A stretch of 64,000 bases of DNA from Methanobrevibacter sp. (GTDB lineage Archaea; Methanobacteriota; Methanobacteria; Methanobacteriales; Methanobacteriaceae): contig NZ_JAUNXI010000003.1 of NCBI RefSeq assembly GCF_030539875.1, positions 1 through 64,000 of the forward strand, given 5' to 3'. Shown here one piece after another: positions 35,755 to 45,371 of this stretch. Each line of letters opens with the position of its first letter. The first letter of the stretch is position 1. The notes beneath the pieces are model-generated. The model worked only from the letters and a program-made list of their open reading frames with translations, was not told where the DNA came from and made no database searches. The position numbers were made by a program, and so were the translations under genes.

Positions 35755-36738
35755 ATGATTATTAGAGCACCTTCAAGAATACATATGTCTCTTATTGATT
35801 TAAATGGGTCATATAGAAGAGTCGATGGTGGAATTGGTCTTGCTTTACAGGACCCTCAATTTGTGTTAGAAGTTAAACAGATAGACAGCGGAATAGAACT
35901 CGAATTTGCAGATACCGTAGATGATGAAGAAGCAATTATGGAATGTAGTGAAAAAATTCCAAATGCTGCTAAAAGAACTGTTGAGCACTTCGGTATTGAT
36001 TCCGGTTTTAAATTTATTGTTCATCAGACATATCCTCCACATTCAGGATTTGGAAGTGGAACTCAAATTGCCATATCAACCGCTCACCTAATAACTGAGA
36101 CTATGGGTATTGAAGTAGAAAGCAGAACCCTTAGTAGTGTTGTTGGAAGGGGAGGAACTTCTGGAATAGGAACATATACTCATGATTTGGGAGGATTTAT
36201 TGTAGACGGTGGTCACAGTAAAGAGGAAAAACCTTTATTTTTACCTTCAGGAGCTTCTAAAGCAAAGCCTGCAACATTGATTGCAAGATATGATTTTCCG
36301 GAAGAATGGAACATATTAATAGCCATTCCTAAAATAGAAAAACACATGGAAGGTGATGATGAAGTAGATGTTTTCCAAACTTATTGCCCTATTCCAAAAG
36401 AAGAAGTGGAGCAGGTATCTCACTTAATTTTAATGAATCTTATTCCATTCATGCTTGAAAAAGATATTAAAAACTTCGGATGGGCTGTAAGCCAACTTCA
36501 AAAAGTTGGATTCAACAAATTAGAACATTCCCTTGACGATAACTATTTGCCAATTATGAAAGCAATTGAAAATGCAGGTGCATATGGTGTAGGTATTTCT
36601 TCATTCGGCCCTGTTTTATACACTGTTTTTGATGAATCAAACGAGGAGATTGTTGAAAAAACTAAAGAGATTATTGGTGATAAGGGCACTGTCTTTGTAA
36701 CTAAAGCGCAAAACCACGGATTCACCATAGAAAAATAA
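35755..36738 (+). CDS. mptG: Beta-ribofuranosylaminobenzene 5'-phosphate synthase
   Basis: A 327-residue GHMP-superfamily enzyme that joins PRPP with 4-hydroxy- or 4-aminobenzoate, an early step in tetrahydromethanopterin synthesis. It has IRAPSRIHMSLIDLNG at the start and the glycine-rich loop PPHSGFGSGTQ, and near the end GAYGVGISSFGPVLYTVF. It supplies the carbon carrier used by Mch, encoded 15 kb away. The start follows GGTGA. Confidence 0.95.
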   Translation: MIIRAPSRIHMSLIDLNGSYRRVDGGIGLALQDPQFVLEVKQIDSGIELEFADTVDDEEAIMECSEKIPNAAKRTVEHFGIDSGFKFIVHQTYPPHSGFGSGTQIAISTAHLITETMGIEVESRTLSSVVGRGGTSGIGTYTHDLGGFIVDGGHSKEEKPLFLPSGASKAKPATLIARYDFPEEWNILIAIPKIEKHMEGDDEVDVFQTYCPIPKEEVEQVSHLILMNLIPFMLEKDIKNFGWAVSQLQKVGFNKLEHSLDDNYLPIMKAIENAGAYGVGISSFGPVLYTVFDESNEEIVEKTKEIIGDKGTVFVTKAQNHGFTIEK

Positions 36739-36765
36739 AATAAAATTACTGTTGTTCCTCTTTTC

Positions 36766-36909
36766 ATGTTTACAAAAGTAAAACCATTATATGATTTGGA
36801 ATGGCAATGATTTACTCAACCATTCGCCAAAAAACCTAAATCAATTAAAATTATTATTGATACTGAATTGAGATATTTTCTCAAGGTTAAAAAAAGAATA
36901 GATAATTAA
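36766..36909 (+). pseudogene. Possible decayed small gene with in-frame TGA
   Basis: From an ATG at 36766 the frame reads 14 codons (MFTKVKPLYDLEWQ), meets TGA at 36808-36810, then continues 32 codons (FTQPFAKKPKSIKIIIDTEL onwards) to TAA at 36907. The reading after the TGA looks protein-like (ELRYFLKVKKRIDN). No ribosome binding site is seen. It may be a broken remnant or chance. No selenocysteine context is known for these genera. Confidence 0.25.
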
Positions 36910-36916
36910 AAATTAT

Positions 36917-37348
36917 CTATAAATTGTATGCTTCACTGCTTGGAACAAGGGGTATGTTGTTTTCCTGTAATGCAGAAATCAATCCTTCAAGATTGTCAGT
37001 GTGAAGTAATAAAATAGCTTTATTTGTTTTATCATGTGTAAATGCATAAAGGTATTCTAAATCGATTTCATTATCTTTTAAGACTTTTAAAACTTCTGTA
37101 AGGCCGCCCGGTGCATCATTCATTTCAACACCGATGATGTCTGTAACCTTAACGAGGAAATTATTTTCCTCTAAAATTTCCTTTCCTTTTAACGGGTCAT
37201 TTACAACAAGTCTTAAAATGCAGAATTCAGAAGTATCTGCCATGGACATTGCCCTAATATTTATATTGTTGTTGGAAAGTAATTCTAAAGGTTTTGATAA
37301 GCTGCCTTTTCTGTTTTCTAAAAATACTGATAACTGTTTGATTTTCAT
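36917..37348 (-). CDS. Tandem ACT-domain protein
   Basis: A 143-residue protein with two ACT domains, MKIKQLSVFLENRKGSLSKP and a second unit from about residue 70 (GVEMNDAPGGLTEVLKVLKDN). ACT pairs bind amino acids. In methanogens and clostridia this protein is usually next to a phenylacetate-CoA ligase type enzyme and indolepyruvate oxidoreductase, so it probably senses an aromatic or branched amino acid and controls that enzyme. The ATG at 37348 is used since GGTGAT lies 4 nt upstream. Confidence 0.88.
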   Translation of the reverse strand: MKIKQLSVFLENRKGSLSKPLELLSNNNINIRAMSMADTSEFCILRLVVNDPLKGKEILEENNFLVKVTDIIGVEMNDAPGGLTEVLKVLKDNEIDLEYLYAFTHDKTNKAILLLHTDNLEGLISALQENNIPLVPSSEAYNL

Positions 37349-37357
37349 TTTCATCAC

Positions 37358-38659
37358 CTAGTGCAAGTTTCTCTCATCAATTACTCTTTTAGCTTTTCCT
37401 TCGAATCTTGGTAATGTTTTTGGTTCAACGAGAGTTACTTTTACACGAATTCCAGTTTCATTTTCAATGGATTTACCAATTTTTTCTTGGATTGCTATCA
37501 TTTCTTTTACACCATCAAAGAAAATATCCTGTGATGCTTCTACTTTCACTTCAATTTCATCTAAAGTTCCAGGCCTAGTAACTATAATCATGTAATGAGG
37601 CTCTACATCACCAACTTTAAGTAATGCTTTTTCGATTTGTGACGGGAAAATAGCTACTCCTTTTACTTTAATCATATCATCAGATCTGCCTGTTATTCTA
37701 CTCATTCTTGCATGGGTTCTGCCGCAGCTGCATTTTTCATAGGTAAGTGTGGTTAAATCTTTTGTTCTAAATCTTATAACTGGCATTCCTTCTCTTTCCA
37801 AATTGGTTAAAACCAATTCTCCAGATTTTTCGCTGCCAATTACCTTTCCGGTATTAGGGTCAATAATTTCCGGATAGTAAATGTCTTCTGCTATGTGTAA
37901 TCCGTTTTGTTCTCCGCATTCTACACCTATGCCCGGTCCCATAAGTTCTGTTAATCCATAGATGTTGTATGCTTTTGCTCCGAAAAGTTCTTCAACTCTT
38001 TGTCTGATTTCTTCAGTCCACATTTCGGCTCCAAAACCGATAGCTTTAATTCCTAAATCTTTTGGATTGATTCCGTCTTCAAGAGCAACTTCTCCAATAT
38101 GGATTCCATATGATGGAGTAAATATTAATCCTGTAGTGCCGAAATCGCTCATGATTTCAATCTGTCTTCTAGTTTGGCCGGTGGAAATGGGGATAATTGT
38201 TGCACCTATTTTGTGACATCCGTAGTGAACTCCAAAACCCCCAGTAAACATTCCATATCCATGAGTGTTTTGCAATATATCTGCTTTACCGAGTCCCATC
38301 ATTTTCAATCCTCGAGCAGTGGTTTCTGCCCAGGTATCTAAGTCTTTTTCAGTATATCCTGATACAACAGGTTTTCCTGTGGTTCCTGATGATGAATGTA
38401 ATTCTTTAATTTCTTCAATATCTACTGCAAAAAGTCCAAAGGGATAACTTTCTCTCAGGTCATCTTTTGTGATAAATGGAAGTTTTTCAATATCTTTTAA
38501 AGTTTCTATATCTTCTGGATAAACTTCAGCTTGAGTATATCTTTTATTATAATAAGGTATTTTATTAAACGCTCTTTTTACTGTTGCTTGAAGTTTTTTT
38601 AATTGTAATTCCTCAAGGTCTTGCCTTGGCATTGTTTCAATTTCTTCATTCCAAAACAT
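37358..38659 (-). CDS. paaK: Phenylacetate-CoA ligase family enzyme
   Basis: A 433-residue acyl-adenylating enzyme. The N-terminal MFWNEEIETMPRQDLEELQ, the P-loop SSSGTTGKPVVSGYT, the GLTELMGPG segment and the C-terminal SDDMIKVKGVAIFPSQIE are family hallmarks. In methanogens it pairs with indolepyruvate oxidoreductase in arylacetate activation or aromatic amino-acid synthesis. The start is put at 38659, 6 nt after GAGG; a longer in-frame start 15 codons earlier has no ribosome binding site. The ACT gene begins 9 bp downstream. Confidence 0.85.
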   Translation of the reverse strand: MFWNEEIETMPRQDLEELQLKKLQATVKRAFNKIPYYNKRYTQAEVYPEDIETLKDIEKLPFITKDDLRESYPFGLFAVDIEEIKELHSSSGTTGKPVVSGYTEKDLDTWAETTARGLKMMGLGKADILQNTHGYGMFTGGFGVHYGCHKIGATIIPISTGQTRRQIEIMSDFGTTGLIFTPSYGIHIGEVALEDGINPKDLGIKAIGFGAEMWTEEIRQRVEELFGAKAYNIYGLTELMGPGIGVECGEQNGLHIAEDIYYPEIIDPNTGKVIGSEKSGELVLTNLEREGMPVIRFRTKDLTTLTYEKCSCGRTHARMSRITGRSDDMIKVKGVAIFPSQIEKALLKVGDVEPHYMIIVTRPGTLDEIEVKVEASQDIFFDGVKEMIAIQEKIGKSIENETGIRVKVTLVEPKTLPRFEGKAKRVIDERNLH

Positions 38660-38801
38660 TTTTTGCCTCATTTTTTTATTAATACAATAAGTATATTTTT
38701 TCAATACCTTAAAAGTTACTGATTTTTATCTGTTTATTATTTAAATGATGAAATTTAATATATTAATGATAGTATTTAAGCTACACATCGATTTTAAAAA
38801 G

Positions 38802-38848
38802 TTTATATACTTAGTTTAACTAATATGTAAATGTAATTTATTAAATTA
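38802..38848 (+). promoter_or_regulatory. Promoter of the DUF2162-ExbB operon
   Basis: TATA TTTATATA at 38802-38809, then an AT-only stem TAATTT-ATT-AAATTA (38834-38848) 32 nt from its first base. GAGGA then precedes the ATG at 38872. The stem alone is weak evidence. Confidence 0.4.
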
Positions 38849-38871
38849 AGATTGATTTTGAGGAAATTAAT

Positions 38872-39582
38872 ATGGATATGATGAGTGTTTTATGGCAAGT
38901 TGGTATTTTTGCTTCGGTTCTTGTTTTTGGAATGAAAATTGGATTAGCTTCAGGTCTAGCTAATTTACCTAAAAAACTTTTTGCAGTAATCTGTCTGTCT
39001 TATGGTGGTGGAGTAATTCTTATTTCTTATATTGCTTCTTTTTTCGCAGAACAGCTAGTTCAGGCAATTTTTAGTTATAATACAATATTTTATATTATTA
39101 TGGCTTCAATTATGATTGGTGCCGGTTTATTTACAATAAGAGAATGGAAAATACATGACAAGAATACGTCTACTGCAACTTCTCTTGCTATTATTGCTCC
39201 CTGTCCGTGCTGTTTTGGTTCGATTATTGCAAGTGTTTTAATTGTTGCACCGACTATCGGTGTAAGTTCACTTAATTTAAGCTGGTATGCAGCTATAGCA
39301 TTAGTTGTTGTAATGATTGTAACTTACTTCGCGTCAAATATGATTGTTAGATTCATTAACAAACCATATCCTGTTGTTTTAGGTAATTTCATGCTTTTGA
39401 TTGGAGCATATTTCTTACTTTCAGCAATTGTAATTCCAAATATTGCATCAGTTTTGTCAAAAACTGTAACTCCTATTGCAATTAGTTCTCCTCAAGATTT
39501 GCTTTTGATTATAATAACCTTCGTTATTTTAATTTTTGGCGGTATAATTTTAAATAAAAATAGTGGAAATATCTTAGAATAA
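38872..39582 (+). CDS. DUF2162-type membrane protein, putative transporter
   Basis: A 236-residue protein with seven or so helices. It shows the motif IIAPCPCCFGSI in a central helix, three cysteines in a proline-rich kink, like the motifs of transmembrane thiol or metal carriers. The family is near-limited to methanogens and goes together with an ExbB-like protein and a DUF2149 protein, as here. The gaps are 16 and 7 bp, so the three form an operon. Substrate unknown; metal or small molecule uptake by a proton-driven complex is inference. Confidence 0.75.
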   Translation: MDMMSVLWQVGIFASVLVFGMKIGLASGLANLPKKLFAVICLSYGGGVILISYIASFFAEQLVQAIFSYNTIFYIIMASIMIGAGLFTIREWKIHDKNTSTATSLAIIAPCPCCFGSIIASVLIVAPTIGVSSLNLSWYAAIALVVVMIVTYFASNMIVRFINKPYPVVLGNFMLLIGAYFLLSAIVIPNIASVLSKTVTPIAISSPQDLLLIIITFVILIFGGIILNKNSGNILE

Positions 39583-39598
39583 AATTTAGGTGAAAATT

Positions 39599-40243
39599 AT
39601 GGTTTTAAACATTCCTGGAGGAGAATTTTTAACAGGTTCTCTTGATGTAATATCTCAAAGTTTAACAATTCCTGTATTGGTTATTTTACTTGTTATTGTT
39701 ATTATTTCAATTGTTACATTGGGAGGAGTTATAGCAGAGTATACTTCAAGAAAGAAAGTTCCAATCGGAACTATTAGAGATTTAATTTATGATATTAATG
39801 CTGCAGAATCTGTTGATGGATTAAAGGATGTAATTTCAAAATCTGAAATTCCAAAATCACAGAAAAAAGTTTTAAATGAAATTGCATTATCCGAATCTTT
39901 AGGCGTTTCTTCTAGAGAAGCTTTAGCCAGTAAGTTATTTGAATTTGAAGAAGAAAAAACTGTAGATTCATTACAAAAAACTGATATAATTACTCGTATC
40001 GGACCGACTTTAGGATTGATGGGTACTTTAATTCCGATGGGTCCTGGTCTTGCTGCTTTAGGTGCTGGAGATATTAATACTCTTGCAAATTCATTAACTG
40101 TTGCATTTAACACTACTATTGTAGGTATTGGTTCTGGTGCTTTATGTTACATTATCGGTAAAGTCAGAGCTTCATGGTATGACAGATATTTGTCAGATTT
40201 AGATGCTTTAATTGATGCTGTTTTAGATTATATGAATAAATAG
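39599..40243 (+). CDS. MotA/TolQ/ExbB-family proton channel subunit
   Basis: A 214-residue protein with the ExbB layout: one N-terminal helix (about 18-42), a long soluble helical loop, then two helices in the conserved segment RIGPTLGLMGTLIPMGPGLAA and IGSGALCYIIGKV. The proton channel family powers membrane processes. ATG at 39599 after AGGTGA. In Gram-negative bacteria it drives TonB; an archaeon has no outer membrane, so its use here must differ. Confidence 0.9.
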   Translation: MVLNIPGGEFLTGSLDVISQSLTIPVLVILLVIVIISIVTLGGVIAEYTSRKKVPIGTIRDLIYDINAAESVDGLKDVISKSEIPKSQKKVLNEIALSESLGVSSREALASKLFEFEEEKTVDSLQKTDIITRIGPTLGLMGTLIPMGPGLAALGAGDINTLANSLTVAFNTTIVGIGSGALCYIIGKVRASWYDRYLSDLDALIDAVLDYMNK

Positions 40244-40250
40244 TGGTTTT

Positions 40251-40571
40251 ATGGTAAGGAAAAATTCAAGACGCAGGTCTAAAAGAGTTGAAGAAGACCC
40301 TATGGCAGGTACTACTAACCTTGTAGATGCGATGCTTGTGATTGCTGTCGGTTTTCTTGTTTTTGTTATTATAAGCTGGAATATGCAAGTAATGGTTGAT
40401 CCAAATCAAAGTATACAGGATGCACTGCAAAAACAGACAACTGAAGTTGATCAGGGCAGTCAATTAAATGAAACACCAGATACTTCAAATAGTTCTGGTC
40501 AAGGTTATACTGAACTGGGTAAAGTATACAAAGACCCTGTTACCGGTAAGCTGATAATGGTGGAAGGTTAA
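40251..40571 (+). CDS. DUF2149 (ExbD-like) membrane protein
   Basis: A 106-residue protein with a basic N-terminus (MVRKNSRRRSKRVEEDP), one membrane helix (LVDAMLVIAVGFLVFVIISW) and a soluble C-terminus. The Asp in NLVDAML at the mouth of the helix matches the proton-carrying Asp of ExbD/MotB, and the topology is the same. It follows the ExbB-like gene by 7 bp. A palindromic terminator overlaps its stop. Confidence 0.85.
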   Translation: MVRKNSRRRSKRVEEDPMAGTTNLVDAMLVIAVGFLVFVIISWNMQVMVDPNQSIQDALQKQTTEVDQGSQLNETPDTSNSSGQGYTELGKVYKDPVTGKLIMVEG

Positions 40572-40597
40572 ACCTTCCACATCTAAACTTTTTTTTC
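40560..40597 (+). terminator. Terminator after DUF2149 gene
   Basis: A 10-bp stem GTGGAAGGTT / AACCTTCCAC (40560-40580) around one A, containing the stop, then a T-run 40589-40596. Confidence 0.8.
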
Positions 40598-40660
40598 GAA
40601 TATTTTATAAACAACTTTTACTAAACTAATACTTACGAATTTTTAATGGTGTTTAATAAT

Positions 40661-40978
40661 ATGGAATTCTGTCCTGATTGTGGTGCAATGTTAATGCCTG
40701 AAAACGGCAGCATTAAATGCACATGCGGCTATGAAAAATCATTAAGTGATGAAGATTTAAAAGAACAATATCATATGGAAGGGGAAACCAATCCTGAGAC
40801 AAAAGTGATTGTAACTGATAGGAATGATGTAGCACTGCCAACAACAAGAATTACTTGCTATAAATGCGGTGGAACAAAAGGATACTGGTGGACTGTGCAG
40901 ACCCGTTCTGCTGATGAAGCGCCGACTAATTTTATTAGATGTGCTAAATGCGGAAACACTTGGAGAAGTTCAAATTAG
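40661..40978 (+). CDS. tfs: Transcription factor S (TFIIS-like cleavage factor)
   Basis: A 105-residue protein that rescues backtracked RNA polymerase by making it cut the RNA. It has an N-terminal zinc ribbon (CPDCGAMLMPENGSIKCTCG) and a C-terminal TFIIS-type one (CYKCG...CAKCGNTW). The catalytic acidic pair in QTRSADEAPT is intact, so it is a cleavage factor and not an Rpb9-like subunit. Start at 40661 after GGTG; an in-frame ATG 5 codons earlier is an alternative. Confidence 0.93.
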   Translation: MEFCPDCGAMLMPENGSIKCTCGYEKSLSDEDLKEQYHMEGETNPETKVIVTDRNDVALPTTRITCYKCGGTKGYWWTVQTRSADEAPTNFIRCAKCGNTWRSSN

Positions 40979-41017
40979 CTTAAATTAAAAAAATAAAATA
41001 ATAAAATTGTTTAAATT

Positions 41018-41689
41018 TTATTCTGATTCGATATCTGGCCTTTTGAAAGTTTGCATGAATATTATTCTTGAACCGATATTGACAGTTTTATCTGCAATTC
41101 TCTCAAAGTTCCTTGCAAGCAGGATTAGATCCATGAAATGTGAAATTATCTCTTTATTTTCAATCATTAACATTGTTTGGGCTAAAATTGAATCATATAT
41201 CTCATCAACTTCATCATCATCAATAGCCAGTTGCCTTGCTTTTTGCATGTCCTGATTTAAAAAAGCGTAAACTGATTTTTCAAGCATGTCCTGAACATAA
41301 TTTCCCATACATATTAATTCTTTGATTATTTTATCTGAAATTTCAATTTTCTGAATATTTTTTATGGATTCGGCGGTTTTCATTAATAAACGGCCAATTC
41401 TTTTAATGTGGCTTATTACTCTTGTTGCAGATTCAATAAATATCAGGTCATGTGCTACTGGCTGTTCTGTTGCCATGAATGTAATGCACTCTCTTTCTAA
41501 ATCAACTGCTTTAATATCAATTTCTTTAGAACGGTTTAATATGTTATTATATAATTTTTCATCATAACAATCAAATAAAGAAATAACCTCTTTGTTGGAT
41601 TTGATAGCTAAATTGCCTAATTCTTCTATATTATATTTAATTTTTGTAATTCTGTTTTCAAATGAAATGCTTGGGTACTCTTTATCCAT
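41018..41689 (-). CDS. phoU: PhoU, phosphate uptake regulator
   Basis: A 223-residue PhoU protein with two three-helix bundles, each carrying the E/D-rich metal motif (DLERECITFM and LILLARNFERIADKTVNIG). It restrains the Pst transporter when phosphate is plentiful. It is the last gene of the pst run, 22 bp after pstB. An 8-bp or so A/T-rich gap separates it from the convergent tfs gene. Confidence 0.93.
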   Translation of the reverse strand: MDKEYPSISFENRITKIKYNIEELGNLAIKSNKEVISLFDCYDEKLYNNILNRSKEIDIKAVDLERECITFMATEQPVAHDLIFIESATRVISHIKRIGRLLMKTAESIKNIQKIEISDKIIKELICMGNYVQDMLEKSVYAFLNQDMQKARQLAIDDDEVDEIYDSILAQTMLMIENKEIISHFMDLILLARNFERIADKTVNIGSRIIFMQTFKRPDIESE

Positions 41690-41711
41690 ATTTTCACCTT
41701 TTTTTAGTTGA

Positions 41712-42464
41712 TTATCCGAATCTTCCTGTAATGTATTCTTCTGTTTTTTCTTCTTTCGGCTTAATGAAAAGTTCTTCTGTTTTTCCGGTTTCTATGATTT
41801 CACCATTTAAGAAAAATGAGGTATAGTCTGAAACTCTTGAAGCCTGCTGCATATTGTGTGTTACAATAATAATTGTATACTCTTTTTTAAGGCGGTGTAT
41901 TAGATCTTCAATTTTAAGAGTTGAAATTGGATCCAGAGCAGAACAAGGTTCATCCATTAAAATGATTTTTGGATTATTGGCTATTGTTCTTGCAATGCAT
42001 AATCTTTGCTGTTGGCCTCCAGACAATCCCATTGCGGACTGGTCAAGCTTGTCTTTAACTTCATCCCAAATAGCGGCTGCTTTTAAAGACTCAATCACTC
42101 TTTTTTTTATAAAATCCTCATCATCAATTCCATGAATCCTCAATCCATATGCCACATTCTCAAATATGGATTTTGGAAATGGATTTGCTTTTTGAAAGAC
42201 CATGCCTATTTTTTTTCTTAATTCTACAACATCAACATCTCCGTCATAAATATTTTTATCATCCATGTAGATGTCTCCTTTATAATTAAAAGAAGGTATT
42301 AAATCGTTCATCCGGTTAATGGATCTTAAGAATGTCGATTTTCCGCAGCCGGAAGGGCCTATTAAGGCTGTTACCGTATTTTCCTGAATTTTAGTATTGA
42401 TGTTTTTGAGAATATGGGTATCGTCAAAGTAGGTATTGAAATTTTTAACTGTAATTTTATCCAT
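41712..42464 (-). CDS. pstB: PstB, phosphate transport ATPase
   Basis: A 250-residue ABC ATPase with Walker [11 protein letters not shown]-loop [18 protein letters not shown], signature LSGGQQQRL and Walker [19 protein letters not shown]. These PstB features are clear, especially PFPKSI and SALDPIST. Part of the minus-strand pstSCAB-phoU run, 22 bp after pstA. Confidence 0.97.
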   Translation of the reverse strand: MDKITVKNFNTYFDDTHILKNINTKIQENTVTALIGPSGCGKSTFLRSINRMNDLIPSFNYKGDIYMDDKNIYDGDVDVVELRKKIGMVFQKANPFPKSIFENVAYGLRIHGIDDEDFIKKRVIESLKAAAIWDEVKDKLDQSAMGLSGGQQQRLCIARTIANNPKIILMDEPCSALDPISTLKIEDLIHRLKKEYTIIIVTHNMQQASRVSDYTSFFLNGEIIETGKTEELFIKPKEEKTEEYITGRFG

Positions 42465-42486
42465 GATATAAACCTCTGTTTTTATT

Positions 42487-43338
42487 TTATTTTCCCATCA
42501 TTTTTTTCTGATATCTGTTTACATAGTAGTTTGTAAGAAATGTTATTACTAAAACAATAATTACAAGAACTGTTGCAGTTCCGTATGCATTGGGAAGGGA
42601 AACTCCTTCTGTTGCCAGGACATATAGATGTAGAGGCAATGGTCTTCCAGGATCAAACATTGAAATTGGAATTGAAGTAGCAGAACCTACAGCATACATA
42701 ACAGCTGCTGCTTCTGAAATAACTCTTGTTATTGCTAAAATAACTCCTGTAACAATTCCAGGAATTGCTGCAGGTAGAATCACTCTGGCAATTGTCTGCC
42801 ATTTTGTAGCACCTAGACCAAAACTTCCTTCCTTATATGCACTTGGAACTGAAGCTAGTGAAACTTCCGCAACTTGGAAAATTGTTGGAATTGCCATAAT
42901 GGCCAGTACCAATCCTGCTGAAAGAACAGACCATCCTAATCCTAAAAAGATTACAAAGAATGATAATCCGAACAGACCAAATACAATGGAAGGGATTGAA
43001 GCTAATGTTTCAGCACCAAAGCGGATTAATTTTGTTAATAATCCGTTTTGAGCATATTCGGCCATATAAATTGCAGCGCCGACACCTAAGGGAGTAGCTA
43101 TTAAAACTGCAATAAATGTAACATATAGGCTTGATATTATCATTGGAAATATTCCGCCGGATTTTCCTGAATCGGCTACATCTCCAAAAATGAACTCAGG
43201 GCTACATACTGGAAGTCCGTTTACAAGAATATATCCTAAGATAATAATTAGAATGGATAATGTTAAAACTCCTGATAAAATGAAAACATTATTCATTATT
43301 TTTTGAGAGGTTTTAGGTGTAATAAAATTAAACTTCAT
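42487..43338 (-). CDS. pstA: PstA, phosphate permease
   Basis: A 283-residue membrane permease with six helices and the EAA-type loop [27 protein letters not shown]. It forms the phosphate channel with PstC. The start overlaps the pstC stop by 4 bp and a strong GGAGGAGG lies before it. Confidence 0.96.
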   Translation of the reverse strand: MKFNFITPKTSQKIMNNVFILSGVLTLSILIIILGYILVNGLPVCSPEFIFGDVADSGKSGGIFPMIISSLYVTFIAVLIATPLGVGAAIYMAEYAQNGLLTKLIRFGAETLASIPSIVFGLFGLSFFVIFLGLGWSVLSAGLVLAIMAIPTIFQVAEVSLASVPSAYKEGSFGLGATKWQTIARVILPAAIPGIVTGVILAITRVISEAAAVMYAVGSATSIPISMFDPGRPLPLHLYVLATEGVSLPNAYGTATVLVIIVLVITFLTNYYVNRYQKKMMGK

Positions 43339-44213
43339 AATGAACCTCCTCCAATGTCCATTTTATATTTACGTTTTATATAATTTGCAATAACTAATAA
43401 CAATACAATAATAAAGAACAGTATTACTGCAGTTGCAAATAATGAATTATAATGAATGCCAGTTGCATAATTCATTTCCAAAGCAATATTTGAAGTTAAG
43501 GTTCTAACTGGATCAAATATGGAATGAGGTATTTCTGCAACGTTACCTGCAACCATAATTACAGCTAATGTCTCACCTACTGCCCTTCCCATACCTAATA
43601 TGACGGCTGTTACAATGCCTGGTAGTGCTGCTGGAAATATTACTTTGCTTATGGTTTGCCAGCTTGTGGCACCTAATCCTAAAGATGCCTCTTTATACTC
43701 ATGAGGAACGCCTGATAAAGCATCAAATGATACTGAAATGATTGTAGGTAAAATCATCACTGCTAAAATGATTCCTGCAGTGAGAATGCTAAAACCGGTA
43801 CCTCCAAAATAATGTCTTACTAATGGAACAAGAACTATAAGGCCGAAAAATCCATAAACTACTGATGGAATTCCAGATAAAGTTTGAATAACAGGTTTTA
43901 AGAAATTTTTAATCTTTTCATCTGCTACTTCTGCCATAAATATGGCACATAAAACTGACAGCGGAACTGCTATAATCAGGGAAATTATAGTAACGCAAAG
44001 TGTTCCGATAATCATTGGAAATACTCCGTAGTTTCCATCACTTGGAGACCAATCCATACCTAATAAAAATTGAATAAATCCATTTTCCTGAAATGCCGGC
44101 AGCCCTTCAATGAAAATAAATCCTAATATAACCAATATCGTAATAATAGAAAACATTGCTGTTAGAAGTAACCCTTTTTCTATAAAAAATTCTGATAAAT
44201 TCTTTTTGTTCAT
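43335..44213 (-). CDS. pstC: PstC, phosphate permease
   Basis: A 292-residue permease with six helices and the EAA loop [22 protein letters not shown]. It carries the usual PstC N-terminal helix and the long first extracellular loop ([20 protein letters not shown]). It lies between pstS and pstA. Confidence 0.96.
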   Translation of the reverse strand: MNKKNLSEFFIEKGLLLTAMFSIITILVILGFIFIEGLPAFQENGFIQFLLGMDWSPSDGNYGVFPMIIGTLCVTIISLIIAVPLSVLCAIFMAEVADEKIKNFLKPVIQTLSGIPSVVYGFFGLIVLVPLVRHYFGGTGFSILTAGIILAVMILPTIISVSFDALSGVPHEYKEASLGLGATSWQTISKVIFPAALPGIVTAVILGMGRAVGETLAVIMVAGNVAEIPHSIFDPVRTLTSNIALEMNYATGIHYNSLFATAVILFFIIVLLLVIANYIKRKYKMDIGGGSL

Positions 44214-44238
44214 TTTAACCTCTTTAAATTTTTTCTAA

Positions 44239-45054
44239 TCAATTTGTATTTTTAATTATTTTCTCTTCTTCTAGAATCTTTTGACCTTCAGGACCATTTA
44301 CCCAATCGATAAACTCTTTTAATTCAGGTGATGGTGTTCCTTTAACAAGGAATAAAAATGGCCTTTGTAATTCATATGAACCGTCGGCAATTGTCTCAAC
44401 TGTCGGGTTTACTCCATCAATTGTAAGTGATTTTACATCACTTGACATATGGGCAAATGATACAAATCCGATTTCATTTTCATCTTGTTTTACAGATTTT
44501 TTTACAGATTCAGTTGAACTTTGTACAATTGCATTATCCTTGATATCAGTGTCTTTTCCTAAAACGATATTTTTAAATGCATTTAATGTACCTGATCCTT
44601 CTTCACGAGTAATAACATTAATCTCTCCGTCATTTCCTCCAACCTGATTCCAATTTGTAATTTTTCCTGAAAATATGTCTTTTAATTGTTCTTTTGATAA
44701 ATCGGTTACTGTATTTTTATTGTTAACTGCAATTACAATTCCTTCCTGACCGATATTGTATTCTGTAAGTCCTGCCTTTTCATCTTCTTTTAATTCTCTA
44801 GAACTTGTTCCAATATCTCCAATACCTTCGTGAACGCTTTTAATTCCTACGCTTGAACCTCCACCTTGAACATTAAAATTAACATCGGGATGTGTTTCTT
44901 TGTATGCTTCAACAAGTTTTTCAGCTACTGGCTGTACTGATGATGATCCTACAATATTAAATTGAGTTGAACTTCCAAAAAATGAAACCAATGTAATTCC
45001 AACAATAATAATGATAATTGCTGCCATTATTGCAATAGCTTTTTTATTTTTCAT
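44239..45054 (-). CDS. pstS: PstS, phosphate-binding protein
   Basis: A 271-residue phosphate-binding protein anchored by an N-terminal helix ([20 protein letters not shown]). Binding residues sit in [29 protein letters not shown], the SREL stretch and [11 protein letters not shown]. No lipobox cysteine is seen, so the helix itself is the anchor. First gene of the operon; its promoter holds two palindromes. Confidence 0.95.
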   Translation of the reverse strand: MKNKKAIAIMAAIIIIIVGITLVSFFGSSTQFNIVGSSSVQPVAEKLVEAYKETHPDVNFNVQGGGSSVGIKSVHEGIGDIGTSSRELKEDEKAGLTEYNIGQEGIVIAVNNKNTVTDLSKEQLKDIFSGKITNWNQVGGNDGEINVITREEGSGTLNAFKNIVLGKDTDIKDNAIVQSSTESVKKSVKQDENEIGFVSFAHMSSDVKSLTIDGVNPTVETIADGSYELQRPFLFLVKGTPSPELKEFIDWVNGPEGQKILEEEKIIKNTN

Positions 45055-45371
45055 TTAGATATCACCATAATTTTATTTTAGAATGTAACTTTTTATTGTG
45101 TACACAATTAAAAAATTATTTTTTGCATATTTAAAGGTTACTAAATAAGAATTATTATTCACATATTGTGAATATAATTAAATTAAATAATGCGCCTCAA
45201 AATAATATATGTCCTAAAATGAGAATAAAAAATCATCAATTGCACAATTTTGAAGAAAAATCAAAAAATAAGAAGAATTTCATATATAAAATCAGATTAA
45301 AGAAATTAAAAGAAATAAAAAAAGAAAACAAAAACAAATAATGGAATGATTATGTCATGAATAACTGAATG
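45055..45371. other. Intergenic region upstream of pstS
   Basis: 317 bp with the pst promoter at the left end and the 3' region of the HTH-PhoU gene at the right. The left part holds the two palindromes. From 45181 to 45371 the sequence is A-rich with no gene or clear hairpin. Confidence 0.6.
45095..45174 (-). promoter_or_regulatory. pst promoter with two palindromes
   Basis: On the minus strand a BRE/TATA stretch ACCTTTAAATAT covers about 45127-45138. A perfect 14-bp palindrome ATTGTGTACACAAT lies at 45095-45108, 27 nt downstream of the first TATA base, at the start site. A second inverted repeat TATTCACA-TAT-TGTGAATA lies upstream at 45156-45174. Both contain TGTG/CACA, so one protein could bind both; the nearby HTH-PhoU protein is the natural candidate. 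Confidence 0.55.

Noticed and set aside
36766-36909. TGA read as selenocysteine
   Set aside because: No selenoprotein machinery or SECIS-like hairpin is visible and this lineage is not known to use selenocysteine, so a broken frame is more likely.
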